DNA from: Nymphaea colorata
Taxonomy: Eukaryota; Streptophyta; Magnoliopsida; Nymphaeales; Nymphaeaceae
Assembly (NCBI RefSeq): GCF_008831285.2
Contig: NC_045140.1
Span: 25,314,131 to 25,378,130 of the forward strand
Reading direction: 5' to 3'
Length of the DNA stretch: 64,000 bases
Within the stretch, counting starts at the first letter, position 1. Every line of letters starts with the position of its first letter. Under the pieces are notes generated by a model. It did no database searches, was not told where the DNA came from, and saw only the letters and a list, made by a program, of their open reading frames with translations. Shown here in pieces: positions 25,064 through 34,886 of the stretch. The position numbers and the translations under genes are program-made.

Positions 25064-25849
25064 TGAGTCAAAGGTAAATCAAGTTGAGTTAAGGGTGAGT
25101 CAAATCGAGTCAAGGACGAATTGGGCCAACCTTAACTCATGGCTAGGCTAGATATTTTATTGATTCAAACAATTCCGGAGCCAATTTGGCAAGACATAGT
25201 TGGCAAACTCATGATGGAGTCAGCAGAAAATTGGAGCAATGAGTTATAAAGTTGCTAGTTCAATATTTTAAGGAAAGCAGAAGTTTGTCAAAGTAAAAGC
25301 AAATTTACATCAAATTTTATGTTGTTAAAAAAAAATATATTATGGTTAGGTATCTATTAAACATATTAAGATAGAATCTATGATTGTAGATGCGTTTGCT
25401 AAGGTCTTAGAACCCGAGGCATTTTATGAGCATATTGCTTGAATGAGTGATCTATAAATTGGATTAGATAATAAGCATTCGGCTAGTTAAAATTTCCTGT
25501 ATTCAGTTTTCATGCATTTTCGTTCTTGACATTGAAATTACATTTTAGATCCGATCCAGTTGCAATTTAAAAGCGAGGTACCGATCGGATCCAAAATGTT
25601 AATTTAAAGCTCCGATCCAGACATTGTACAGACTTTTGTTCAATCACATTTGAATACAATTTCAAATTCGTAACATGCTGAACAGTCAATAAATCAGATA
25701 TGGTAGAGGTCGGTATATACAAATTGGAGGTTTTTCCTTCAGAGCCTCCACTATCACACTGCAAATAGCAATTTACGAAGAACAAGCAACTGCTGAAGAA
25801 ACGCGGAGCGGCAATTGAAACCTCATCACTTTGACCTCTTCTTCTTCTT

Positions 25850-26072
25850 CTACTTGTTCCACTTGAGATAAATTTGGTGAGCCAAGCCACCAAACACCAT
25901 GAACACGCAACCCCATTGCTTTGCAGACAACGGATTACCACTCAACAATGAGGGTACAACTATACTTACGAACTTGGGTTGTTGTGATGGTGAGGGATCT
26001 GAACCTACTGATGGTCATGAAGATAAAGTTCTGTCCAACAGCGCCACACATACAGAACAGGAAGATGTCCCA
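25850..26072 (-). pseudogene. UDP-galactose/UDP-glucose transporter (UTR1/UTR3-like) C-terminal fragment, left arm
   Basis: Read on the minus strand this begins WDIFLFCMCGAVGQNFIFMT, continues ISRFRSLTITTT, and after a frameshift gives KFVSIVVPSLLSGNPL then KQWGCVFMVFGGLAHQIYLK. These match the last membrane segments and cytosolic tail of the plant endoplasmic-reticulum nucleotide-sugar transporters of the UTR1/UTR3 (SLC35B1/HUT1) type. The 'TTTRK' motif has lost two bases, breaking the frame, and the 5' two-thirds of the gene is missing. This is a fragment and cannot encode a transporter. Confidence 0.88.
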
Positions 26073-26851
26073 TGCTGCTCAAACGATAAAAGTTTAAAAC
26101 AGAAAAAAGGGACGCAAGAACGAGGGAATCTGGGAAAAGAGAGAGAGAGAGACCGACCTCCGGTGTGCCGCGTCCGTGAAGACCTCCCGACGGCAAGCTT
26201 TCTGGTGTCGATGAGCGAGAGACGCCGACACAGATCGTCCGTGAAGACCTCCGACGGCAAACTTTATGCAATAGCACTTTTGCAATGCAATAATACGTGC
26301 CAAATTGTAGATTTTATAATTTCTTCTAGTTCTCTTCACAATTCTTCAACTATGATCCTTTGTGTTTCAATCTGTTCTCATTTTCATGTTTGAATGAGGA
26401 TCACATCGTAATACCAAATAAACAAAATAATAATGTTAAAGATGGAAAATTACCAATATTGCGCAATCCATTACCAGCGCAATTTTCACATTATTATTTT
26501 GTTTATTTGGTATTACGATGTGATCCTGATTCAAACATGAAAATGAGAACAGATTGAAACACAAAGGATTAGTTGAAGAATTGAGAAGAGAAGTAGAAGA
26601 AATTATAAAATCTACAATTTGGCACGTATTATTGCATTGCAGAAAGTGCTATTGCATAAAGTTTGCCGTCGGGAGGTCTTCACGGACGATCTGTGTCGGC
26701 GTCTCTCGCTCATCGACACCAGAAAGCTTGCCGTCGGGAGGTCTTCATGGACGCGGCACACCGGAGGTCGGTCTCTCTCTCTGTCTTTTCTCTGCTTCCC
26801 TCGTTCTTGCGTCCCTTTTTTCTGTTTTAAACTTTTATCGTTTGAGCAGCG

Positions 26852-27071
26852 TGGGACATCTTCCTGTTCTATATGTGTGGCGCTGTTGGACAGAACTTTA
26901 TCTTCATGACCATCAGCAACCCGCAAGTTTGTAAGTATAGTTGTATCCTCATTGTTGAGTGGTAATCCGTTGTCTGCAAAGCAATGGGGTTGCGTGTTCA
27001 TGGTGTTTGGTGGCTTGGCTTACCAAATTTATCTCAAGTGGAACAAGCAAAAGAAAAGAAGTCAAAAGTGA
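26852..27071 (+). pseudogene. UDP-galactose/UDP-glucose transporter (UTR1/UTR3-like) C-terminal fragment, right arm
   Basis: The same fragment in plus orientation: WDIFLFYMCGAVGQNFIFMT, then after a break TRKFVSIVVSSLLSGNPL and KQWGCVFMVFGGLAYQIYLK, ending in a KKRSQK tail and two stops. A 26-nt deletion at the TISRF...TTT stretch, relative to the left arm, breaks the frame, whereas the TRK motif is intact here. The two arms therefore carry complementary lesions, and both descend from one intact source gene located elsewhere. Confidence 0.88.
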
Positions 27072-27345
27072 TGAGGTTTCAATTGCCGCTCCGCGTTTCT
27101 TCAGCGGTTGCCTAGGTTCACATCTCACAATGGTGGTGCTCCATGACTTGAACCCAGCCTTGGAAATAGGAACAACCTTGGGAGAAGTAGCAAAAAGAGT
27201 GGAAATGGACGCAAACCTATTTGTTGAATAATGCTAAATGCTTTCAACGCCAGATGACTTAGCAGTTGTCTATAGTGGTTGGAGAATTTAATTAAGTTCA
27301 ACTTCTTCAAATTTAGTATTTGCGTAAGCTATGAATATTCTCTTT

Positions 27346-27468
27346 GTTTATAAATAGAATAAATTAAAGTAATTAAACCCTCCTTTTATGGCATGTGCGG
27401 TTTGCATGCAGTTAGAGAGATAAGTTTATAAATAGAATAAATTAAAGTAATTAAACCCTCCTTTTATG
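27346..27468 (+). repeat. Perfect 45-bp direct duplication
   Basis: A 45-bp unit at 27346-27390 (starting GTTTATAAATAGAATAAATT) recurs without change at 27424-27468, separated by 33 bp. It lies exactly between the transporter foldback and the first CLASSY copy. Confidence 0.92.
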
Positions 27469-28231
27469 TCAGGGGAGACGTGTAGCTATCTGTTCAAACG
27501 TGGCATCCTCTTGGACACTGCTTATCATAGGTTTGAATAAGAATGCAGATATGTTGGAGAGAAAAACATGGTGTATTCTTCTGGCAATAAAACATTGAAA
27601 ATCCATGCTTTGAAATAGTGGCAGAAGTTTACCTGCAGTTTCAACTCAAACAGATAATTAAATGTACGTTGCCTTTGTCAATTTATGATGTGGGTATTAA
27701 ACAAGGTCAACCGATGGACTGGGATCCTCATTATATGGAGCAGGTTTTTTAAAACCTGTCTAACTGATATCAGACCCTGTCCTCAGCAGTCTCGTTATAC
27801 CTTGTCTCAAAATACTCCAGGTAGATGTTACACCCATGAATACAAAACACACCCAAAATAGTGGATGGATTACCCTAATTACTACCATTATATAAATGTT
27901 TCCATGACATCCTTCTTCAACTTTGAAACCAAAAAAAAAAAAAAGTTGGAGATGCACGTTAAAAAAAAAAAAAGTTGGAGATGCACGTTAAGTATAACAA
28001 TCCAAATCAAGCCAACTCAAACTTTGAAACGAAATTTCAGATGTCACTTTGGGCGGTTAATGGGCCTTCATTCATCAAACTCTGTACCTTTTAATTTTGC
28101 AACAATGGCAACAGGACAACTTGATCTTGGATGAACAATCTAGACACCAAATTGATTATTGAAGTAGCTTACTGTCTTCTTTTTGTTCTTTTTTTCTTGG
28201 AATCTTTCATTTCATAACTTTCCTATTCCAG

Positions 28232-28818
28232 GAGTCAGGCACAGAATTCTTGGATATTGTAAGGGAGGGTTCAATACCAACTTGTAAACACAAATATGTT
28301 CTAGATGAAGAAATTGGGATCATATGTGAACTTTGCAAGTTTGTAAACCTGGAGATTGGCTATACTTTACCACCTTTTGTAAGTAACTCAATCTGACGAA
28401 ACTAACTCCTCCTAATCTTGTTCTCGATTTGATTTAAACTAAACTGCTTTAATGTCCTTTGCTGCAGAACTCATGTTTAAATATGTGCGATGACTTAACT
28501 GGTAAAGAATGAAATATGAACAGACTTTCTGAATTAGATGAAGATCTGTCCCTGATACCAGACATGAGAAGCAAGCTTCTTGTCCATCAAAAGAAAGCTT
28601 TTGAGTTTATATGGAAAATATTGCTGGATCGGTTGAGATAGGAGAGATGGATCATACATCCGGCAGGGCAGGTGGTTGTATAATCTCAGACTGTCCAGGG
28701 ACTAGGAAGACGCTTCCTGTTATAGCGTTTCCTAAAAGCTACCTCAGTTTGCTTCCAGGGAACAATACCCTGGTATTAGTTCCAAAGGTTACACTCTATG
28801 CTTGGACAAGGGAGTTTG
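28232..28818 (+). pseudogene. CLASSY-like SNF2 remodeler fragment (plus-strand copy)
   Basis: CLASSY proteins are plant SNF2-type remodelers that recruit RNA polymerase IV in RNA-directed DNA methylation. One exon (28232-28380, after TATTCCAG, donor TTT|GTAAGT) encodes PTCKHKYVLDEEIGIICELC, the zinc-ribbon-like segment before the helicase core. The next, after GCTGCAG at about 28468, encodes LLVHQKKAFEFIWKNIAGSV and the Walker A region, reading GGCIISDCPGTRKTL. The catalytic GTGKT has become GTRKT. An in-frame TGA lies just after GKE (about 28513), and a block of about 60 bp before LIPDM is lost. Homology stops abruptly at 28818 after TLYAWTREF. Non-functional. Confidence 0.88.
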
Positions 28819-31800
28819 GAAGTTGCTCACTCTATCGGTGGCATCATGGAAACCATAATTACCAAGACTGATTCTATACAAATATTGAAATTTATTAATT
28901 AACAGCCTATTCTTGGTCCCATGTGATTGTGGATATTTTGCTCTTAAGCATGGTGTGGCCATATTTAAGGAAAACGACTACTTTCAATGGGGTTTGTCAT
29001 ACCGGAAAAGCCTAAGCCTCCCACAAGGTTCAAGGTCGCTTCGGGACCTGGGTGGGAGCATCGTCGTTGTTTGCAGTTTAGAAGATTAACACCTATAAAA
29101 ATTGAATTAATGATGTGCCATTTACACTCTGCGAGCTCAACCAACTATGATGGATATGGAAAAATTTGAGTGGCTAGACTTGCTTCTACTATGTGCTTTG
29201 ACATTTCTATTTTATTTGATTATTGGCATGCATGAAAAATCTTACATTGTTGACTTGATAAGTTGATAGACTTTCCATTTGTTTTCAGGTTAAGCTCATA
29301 GTTAAGCTCATAGCTGCTATTTACAGTTCCTTTATCATCAATAAATCCAGTGGATTAATCTTTTACAAGGTAGTTATCTATTTCTCTTTCCTATTTCCTA
29401 GAGAACAGTGTTCCATGATTTTGGATAGTTGAGGTTTGTAGGAAATCATCAGTGTACTTGTTATGTTTTTGTATAAAAGGCATTTGGTTTCCAAACTACA
29501 GTTTTTATTTCTTAACTCTTCCATAATCATTGATCTACTCATAGTCCAGGATTATGGATCACTAGGATGCATGGTCACAAATGATGGCTTGTGAATAGCA
29601 AGTCTATGACATTCAATGCATGCAATTTTCGAACAACGGTCTCAAATGGTGGGTTGTACATGTGAGTTTAATGTTTTTTCATTAAGGTAGTGTTTGATAG
29701 CATGAACATATGGAATTGAAAATATATTTTCAGAAATATATTTCTTGGAAAAATGGAATGAAAAAAATCTTTCCGATTTCCATTTTGATGTTTGTGTGAT
29801 GACTGAGAAATATAATTCCAGAAACATATTTATGTGTTTGATGATAAAGAAACATATTTCCAGACTTTTAGAAATATATTTCTTAGTTTGATACAGGAAA
29901 CATATTTCCAGATTTTCTAAAAGAGAAAGATTGATCTAACCCATAAACACACATCAAATACAGTTGGATGCTGTTGTTAAAAAGTGAGAGTCATGGATAA
30001 AAAACTTCAACTTCCATTATTTCAGAAGCGAACTGCAGCAAACTAAAAAAAAATCAACCTTAGGGGTTTTTAACTGGATTGATTGCTGGTTCCAGTAATA
30101 CGGACCACATATATGTGAGTATAACAAACTTGTATTATTTTCTGATGGTTGCTAATTTTATTCCTTTGTTCATTACTTCATTTCATTATGTTCACTAACT
30201 TCCATAAACTTTACACATTAGTTTGGACTGTACCATATCCAAGCAATATGGCACAAGATGCTTGAAGAGACTAAATAAACCTCATCAAAAGAGTTATTTT
30301 TGCAACCATTCCATTGGCCCAAAACTTTTTGCATAACTCCATTGTCTAGTTTCAGGAAAATTGACAGTTTCTAGCATCTTTAAGGTCAAAACCTTTAGAT
30401 TCACTACCTTTTCTAAATTTTGGAACTTTGAACATAAGATAAAACCTGAACAACATGAGCTACTGAGTTGAAACCTAAGCTGGCAGCAGTTATTTTTAGT
30501 TGAGAATATACTTGTATAGAAAAAAATTGATGTACAGAAGCTTCGATAGAAACAAAAGAGAGTACTTGCTCCTCCAACACACAATAAAGTAGGAGCAACA
30601 TCACTTAAACAGGGTTTAAAAATTTAATGTACAAACGATCTATGTAAACTAATAAGAAGTAACTTGCTTCTTCCAAAAACAAGCTAATAGCAGCAGCATC
30701 ACCTAAGTAGGTTCTACTTCAGACTGAAGAGAGATGCAGAATATGAGATGAAGTTAATTTCTTTAGATACATTCCCAGACGGACATACGGACCATGGAAG
30801 AAATCCTTCAACGGCAATGAGAAAAAGAACCTTTGCTTAGTGAGTGATTAGAGTGAGTGCCTTCTAAATAGAACGGAATAGTGCACTCTCCCAACACCAC
30901 CATATCGTCCCACTAGATAAGGGGACAAAGACCAACAACATTGTTATCTCATTCAGGGGACAAAAAAGTATTCTCATGATGATAATGCTCACACTATTAG
31001 ACAGAGCAGTCGATAGAAAGTTAAGCAAGATGGCAATCAGAGAACCACAATATCACAAATTATGAAACAATGAAAGAATTAAGCCTTCACTATCCAGACA
31101 ACCCTCCCATTTTAATGATTGCAGAAATGCCCCCAAACGAACCATGAAGAAGGAAGAAACCAGAATCCCAACATTGACAGAGTAGCGATAGACTATACGG
31201 ATGGCCAGCATCCTAGTACACAGAATTCGCTAAAAATAAGACTACCTTCATAAACCACCAGACCAAAGGAGCAAGATAAATAATCCCATCTTTTCAATTC
31301 GAAACCAAGTGTAAACCGATCCCTGCCCAAATTCCCAATAACAAATGGGGCAAAAAATTCCAACCAACGTAAACCCTAAACGAGCATCTTTCTGTGAACT
31401 TCCAATTGCCAAGAAACTAATTAAAAATCTTTCAATAAGTGGTAACAAAAAATCCACCAGAAACAAAGAATTTATAGAAATCAAAAGCACAACAATATAG
31501 GCCAATACAGTAACCAGCACTATCTACACGTAACTCCCAAAAAGGCTAGGGCCAGTAGCAGATCATCCGCTTCGAACAAACCCAATTTGTACTTCAGTTG
31601 AAAAATGCAAGAAGTGGAAAAGATTACAAGGAAAAGTAAGACACGCCAAGCTTTCTGCTGGTCACAAACACGCGATCCCCGAATCAATAATCGCCAAAGG
31701 GCTCACAGTCGATGGAGTTGCAGAAATTTGAAAGAAAAATGAACATCAGCCAACACATACATTTGGGTAGTGTTTGATAAGCATGAGATGATAGGCCGCA

Positions 31801-31823
31801 ATGGACGGTGGGAAAATGGCGGA

Positions 31824-31880
<57 letters not shown>

Positions 31881-32404
31881 TTCACCCCTGCTAGACGCTT
31901 ACGCTGGTGAGGAGATGCCCAAATCAAGCCACTGGTGAGAACGCTGTGCAGGAGGAAGAACGCTGTGCTGGCGACGGAAGGCGTCTGAGGTAGCAGCAAG
32001 GAGAGAAGGGGAAAGGCGTGACGAAGGCAGGTTGGGTGAAAAAAAGTCGCGAGGGTTTCGAGTGAGAGAGTGAGAGGGTTTTGAGGGAGACTCCTTTCAG
32101 CAGAATGAGAAAGTCGTGAGGAGGAAAACAGAGACTGGTGTTGAGGCTGCGGTGGGGGTTGAGGAAGCAGCAGGGTGAGGCAGCTGCGGAGGATGAGCAG
32201 GGTGAGACAGCTGCGAAGGATGAGAAGAGCAAGACGAGGAGGAGAGAGACGCCAGGAGCAGCGCCAACGAGCAAAAAAAATAAATAAAAAATTCCGGAAA
32301 CATATTTGCACCCCTCGGGTGGAAATATGTTTCCGGAAACATTTTTCCGGAGTCGATCTCAACGGTCGAAAATAAAATTTCGCGCAATCTGACTTTCTCG
32401 GACT
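28819..32404. other. Spacer between the two CLASSY copies; no gene seen
   Basis: No protein of known family is visible. It contains, at 29680-29930, several units of GAAACATATTTCCAGA and a GGTAGTGTTTGATA motif that recurs at 31770, plus a related GGAAATATGTTTCCGGAAAC block at 32320-32345, so parts are remnants of one or two small repeats. A (GA)n run lies at 31826-31877. The right-hand edge (32405-32620) is unique CLASSY sequence belonging to the minus-strand copy. Confidence 0.5.
31826..31877. repeat. (GA)n microsatellite
   Basis: About 25 GA units. On the minus strand it produces a Leu-Ser repeat inside a long open frame that also runs into the CLASSY remnant; that frame is accidental. Confidence 0.92.
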
Positions 32405-34886
32405 TGTAAAAGAGGAAAAACATGAGTCGCTCATTAATAATATGCTCGGGCTTTCATACCATTTGCACAGTTTCTCAAGGCAATCCATGATCCGCTTCAT
32501 GCCAACAGGCAGCTTTAGACCACCGAGCAAACCATTTGATGCTTCACCATTCCTGGATTTCATAACCTGATAATCACGGGTTGCGTAGAGTTCATATACG
32601 GGAAGACATATCCCATTTCTCAAACTCCCTTGTCCAAGTATAGAGTGTAACCCTTGGAACTAATACTAGGGCCCTGTTCCCTGGAAACTAACTGAGGTAG
32701 CTTTTAAGAAACGCTATAACAAGAAGTGTCTTCCCAGTCCCTGGAGAGTGTGAGATTATACAGCCACCTGCCCTGCCGGATGTATGATCCATCTCTCCTA
32801 TCTCAACCGATCCAGCAATATTTTTCCATATAAACTCAAAAGCTTTCTTTTGATGGACATGAAATAGACATGAAGGTTGCTTCTCATGTCTGGTATCAGG
32901 AACCAAACATCTTCAGATCTGGCTGAATTATTAGCTATGTTTCTTAAGTTAAACTTTCAGGGCAGATCTTCATCTAAATCAGAAGGCCTGTTCATATTCC
33001 ATTCTTTACCAGTTAAGTCCTCGCACCGATTTAAACATGAGTTCTGCAGCAAAGGACATTAAAGCAGTTTAGTTTAAATCAAATCGAGAACAAGATTAGG
33101 AGGAGTTAGTTTCATCAGATTGTGTTACTTACAAAAGGTGGTAAAGTATAGCCAATCTCCAGGTTTACAAACTTGCAAAGTTCACATATGATCCCAATTT
33201 CTTCATCTAGAACATAATTGTGTTTACAAGTTGGTATTGAACCCTCCCTTACAATATCCAAGAATTCTATGCCTGACTCCTGGAATAAGAAAGCTGTGAA
33301 ATGAAAGATTCCAAGAAAAAAAAGAACAAAAAGAAGACAGGAAGCTACTTCAATAATCAATTTGGGGCCTAGATTGTTCATCCTAGTTCAAGTTATCCTG
33401 TTGCCATCGTTGCAAAATTAAAAGGTACCGAGTTTGATGAATGGAGGCCCATTAACTGCCCAAACTGACATCTGAAATCTCGTTTCAAAGTTTGGGTTGG
33501 CTTGATTTGGATGGTTAATACTAAACATGCATCTCCAACCTTTTTTTTTTTTTTCTTTTGTTTCTAAGTTGAAAAAGGATGTCATGGAACATTTATATAA
33601 TAGTAGTAATTAGGGTAATACATCCTCTATTTTGGGTGTGTTTGTATTCATGGGTGTAACATCTACCTGGCCTCTTTAGAGACGAGGTATAACGAGACTG
33701 CTGAGGATAGGGTCTGATATCAGTTAGACAGGTTTTAAAAAACCTGCTCCATATAATGACGATCCCAGTACATCGGTTGACCTTGTTTAATACCCACATC
33801 ATAAATTGACAAAGGCAATGTACATTTAATTATCTGTTTGAGTTGAAACTGCAGGTAAACTTCTGCCACTATTTCAAAGCATGGATTTTCGATGTTTTAT
33901 TGCCAGAAGAATATATCTGCATTCTGATTCAAACCTATGATAAGCAGTGTCCAAGAGGATGCCATGTTTGACACGTGCACAAATAACAAGAATCCATTCA
34001 TGACTTTGTGCTAGGCAAATTTGTGACAACATCCAGAGAAGAAGTAAAACAGATCTCAGCTGCATTATTCAGAACAATGAAATAAGAAAAGAGAACAAGA
34101 AAAACAAGAGAACCAATCCTCTTGGTCATTGAAGAGATTCAGCTTAAATAACAAAGGTACATTGCTGCAGTATGGAATAGTCATGGTTGTATCATGTAAT
34201 TCAATGCAGTAAAAGCTAAAAGGTATCCCATATTCAACCAACTTTAGGTTGTCCATGTGCATTCATAAATAGCAAACTAAAACAAGGATGAATTATTTTA
34301 CCTCATTGACTGGGGACTGTGGAACATGTAATGAGATATGTTCCAACTCTTCCCATAAACTATCAAGGTCAGAGTCGGTGTTCTCAACTTCAGTGGGTGG
34401 AGACCACTGGAGAACATTTATGGAAACATTTCTTTGCTTTGATCTTTTCATCATTTCCCACCGAGCACTAAAGGCAGTGGCAGCACTCTGTGCTCACAGT
34501 CAATGACTGCCGAAGCACTTCTAATTGTTTATTGCACTGCAAGTGAAAAAGCTTTTTGGACATTCCTTTATTGAAATAATTATTTCTAACTGTAGAACTA
34601 TATGCTTGTCTTCCATGTGACTTGTATGGCTTTCCTTGTTTCTTCATAGAGGAACTGTTGGCTGCACCGACAAATGTAATTTTTCCTTGAACAGTCTGTG
34701 ATTTGCCATCTGAAAGCTTTGGGCTACAACTTTTTCCACCTTGGATTTGTGACCTATGTGAAAACTTCACATTTACTTTTCCTTCTTTGGTTGATGTTGT
34801 TTTTTTCTGATGCTTTGGGATATTATAGAAGTTGTGGTCCTCGGATGCAGCTTCTATGACCTTCTGGTTATGAGCATCTTTAGAAC
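32405..34886 (-). pseudogene. CLASSY-like SNF2 remodeler pseudogene, truncated (minus-strand copy)
   Basis: This is the longer copy. In order on the minus strand it has: an exon from 34886 (SKDAHNQKVIEAASEDHNFY...NKQLEVLRQSL); a frame change, then SAATAFSARWEMMKRSKQ and SDLDSLWEELEHISLHVP, with donor GAG|GTAAAA at 34302; an exon 33281-33133 with PTCKHNYVLDEEIGIICELC; then SEDVWFLIPDM, HQKKAFEFIWKN, GGCIISHSPGTGKTLL and, after a shift, GICLPVYELYATRDYQ and MDCLEKLCKWYESPSILLM. This order matches CLASSY 1/2-type proteins up to just after helicase motif I. Lesions: a frameshift near 34480, a TGA after EDLP near 32964, an 11-nt insertion near 32870, a TAG at LS*FPG (about 32690) and a frameshift at EKW/GICLP. 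It ends about 32405, before most of the helicase core. Walker A is intact but cannot be reached in frame. Confidence 0.88.

Larger units (their letters stand above)
25786..27110. repeat. Long foldback (inverted repeat) carrying transporter-gene fragments
   Basis: Left arm 25786-26457 and right arm 26483-27110 are inverted copies differing by scattered substitutions and a few indels. Outer ends are AACTGCTGAAGAAACGCGGA and its complement. The arms converge on CCAAATAAACAAAATAATAA at 26415 and its complement, ending at 26510. The central 50 bp contain a further 7-bp stem, ATTGCGC/GCGCAAT, closing to a 12-nt loop. Each arm holds a UTR1/UTR3-like transporter 3' coding region, a GC-rich piece with two copies of a CGTCCGTGAAGACCTCC-type unit, and an AT-rich inner part. 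Transcription across it would give a hairpin RNA with a stem of over 600 bp. No transposase or classical TIR sequence is visible. Confidence 0.92.
27494..33971. repeat. 1.3-kb inverted duplication of a CLASSY-like gene segment
   Basis: The segment 27494-28818 is present again, inverted, at 33971-32621. The copies include exons, introns and splice sites and face each other across 28819-32620 (about 3.8 kb). Shared stretches are long and closely similar; differences include a roughly 60-bp block (near 32930) present only in the right copy, an 11-nt insertion in the right copy, and poly-A/T length changes near 27930 and 33550. Read-through would form a long hairpin. Confidence 0.9.

Noticed and set aside
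25567..27231. Open frames of 80-160 codons on both strands within the foldback
   Set aside because: They are wrong-frame readings of the transporter fragments and of the GC-rich repeat unit, duplicated because the arms are inverted copies.
31703..32623. 306-codon open frame on the minus strand
   Set aside because: It joins a CLASSY remnant (its first roughly 75 codons) to unrelated sequence and a (GA)n tract read as Leu-Ser. The frame is accidental; only the CLASSY part is annotated, as pseudogene.
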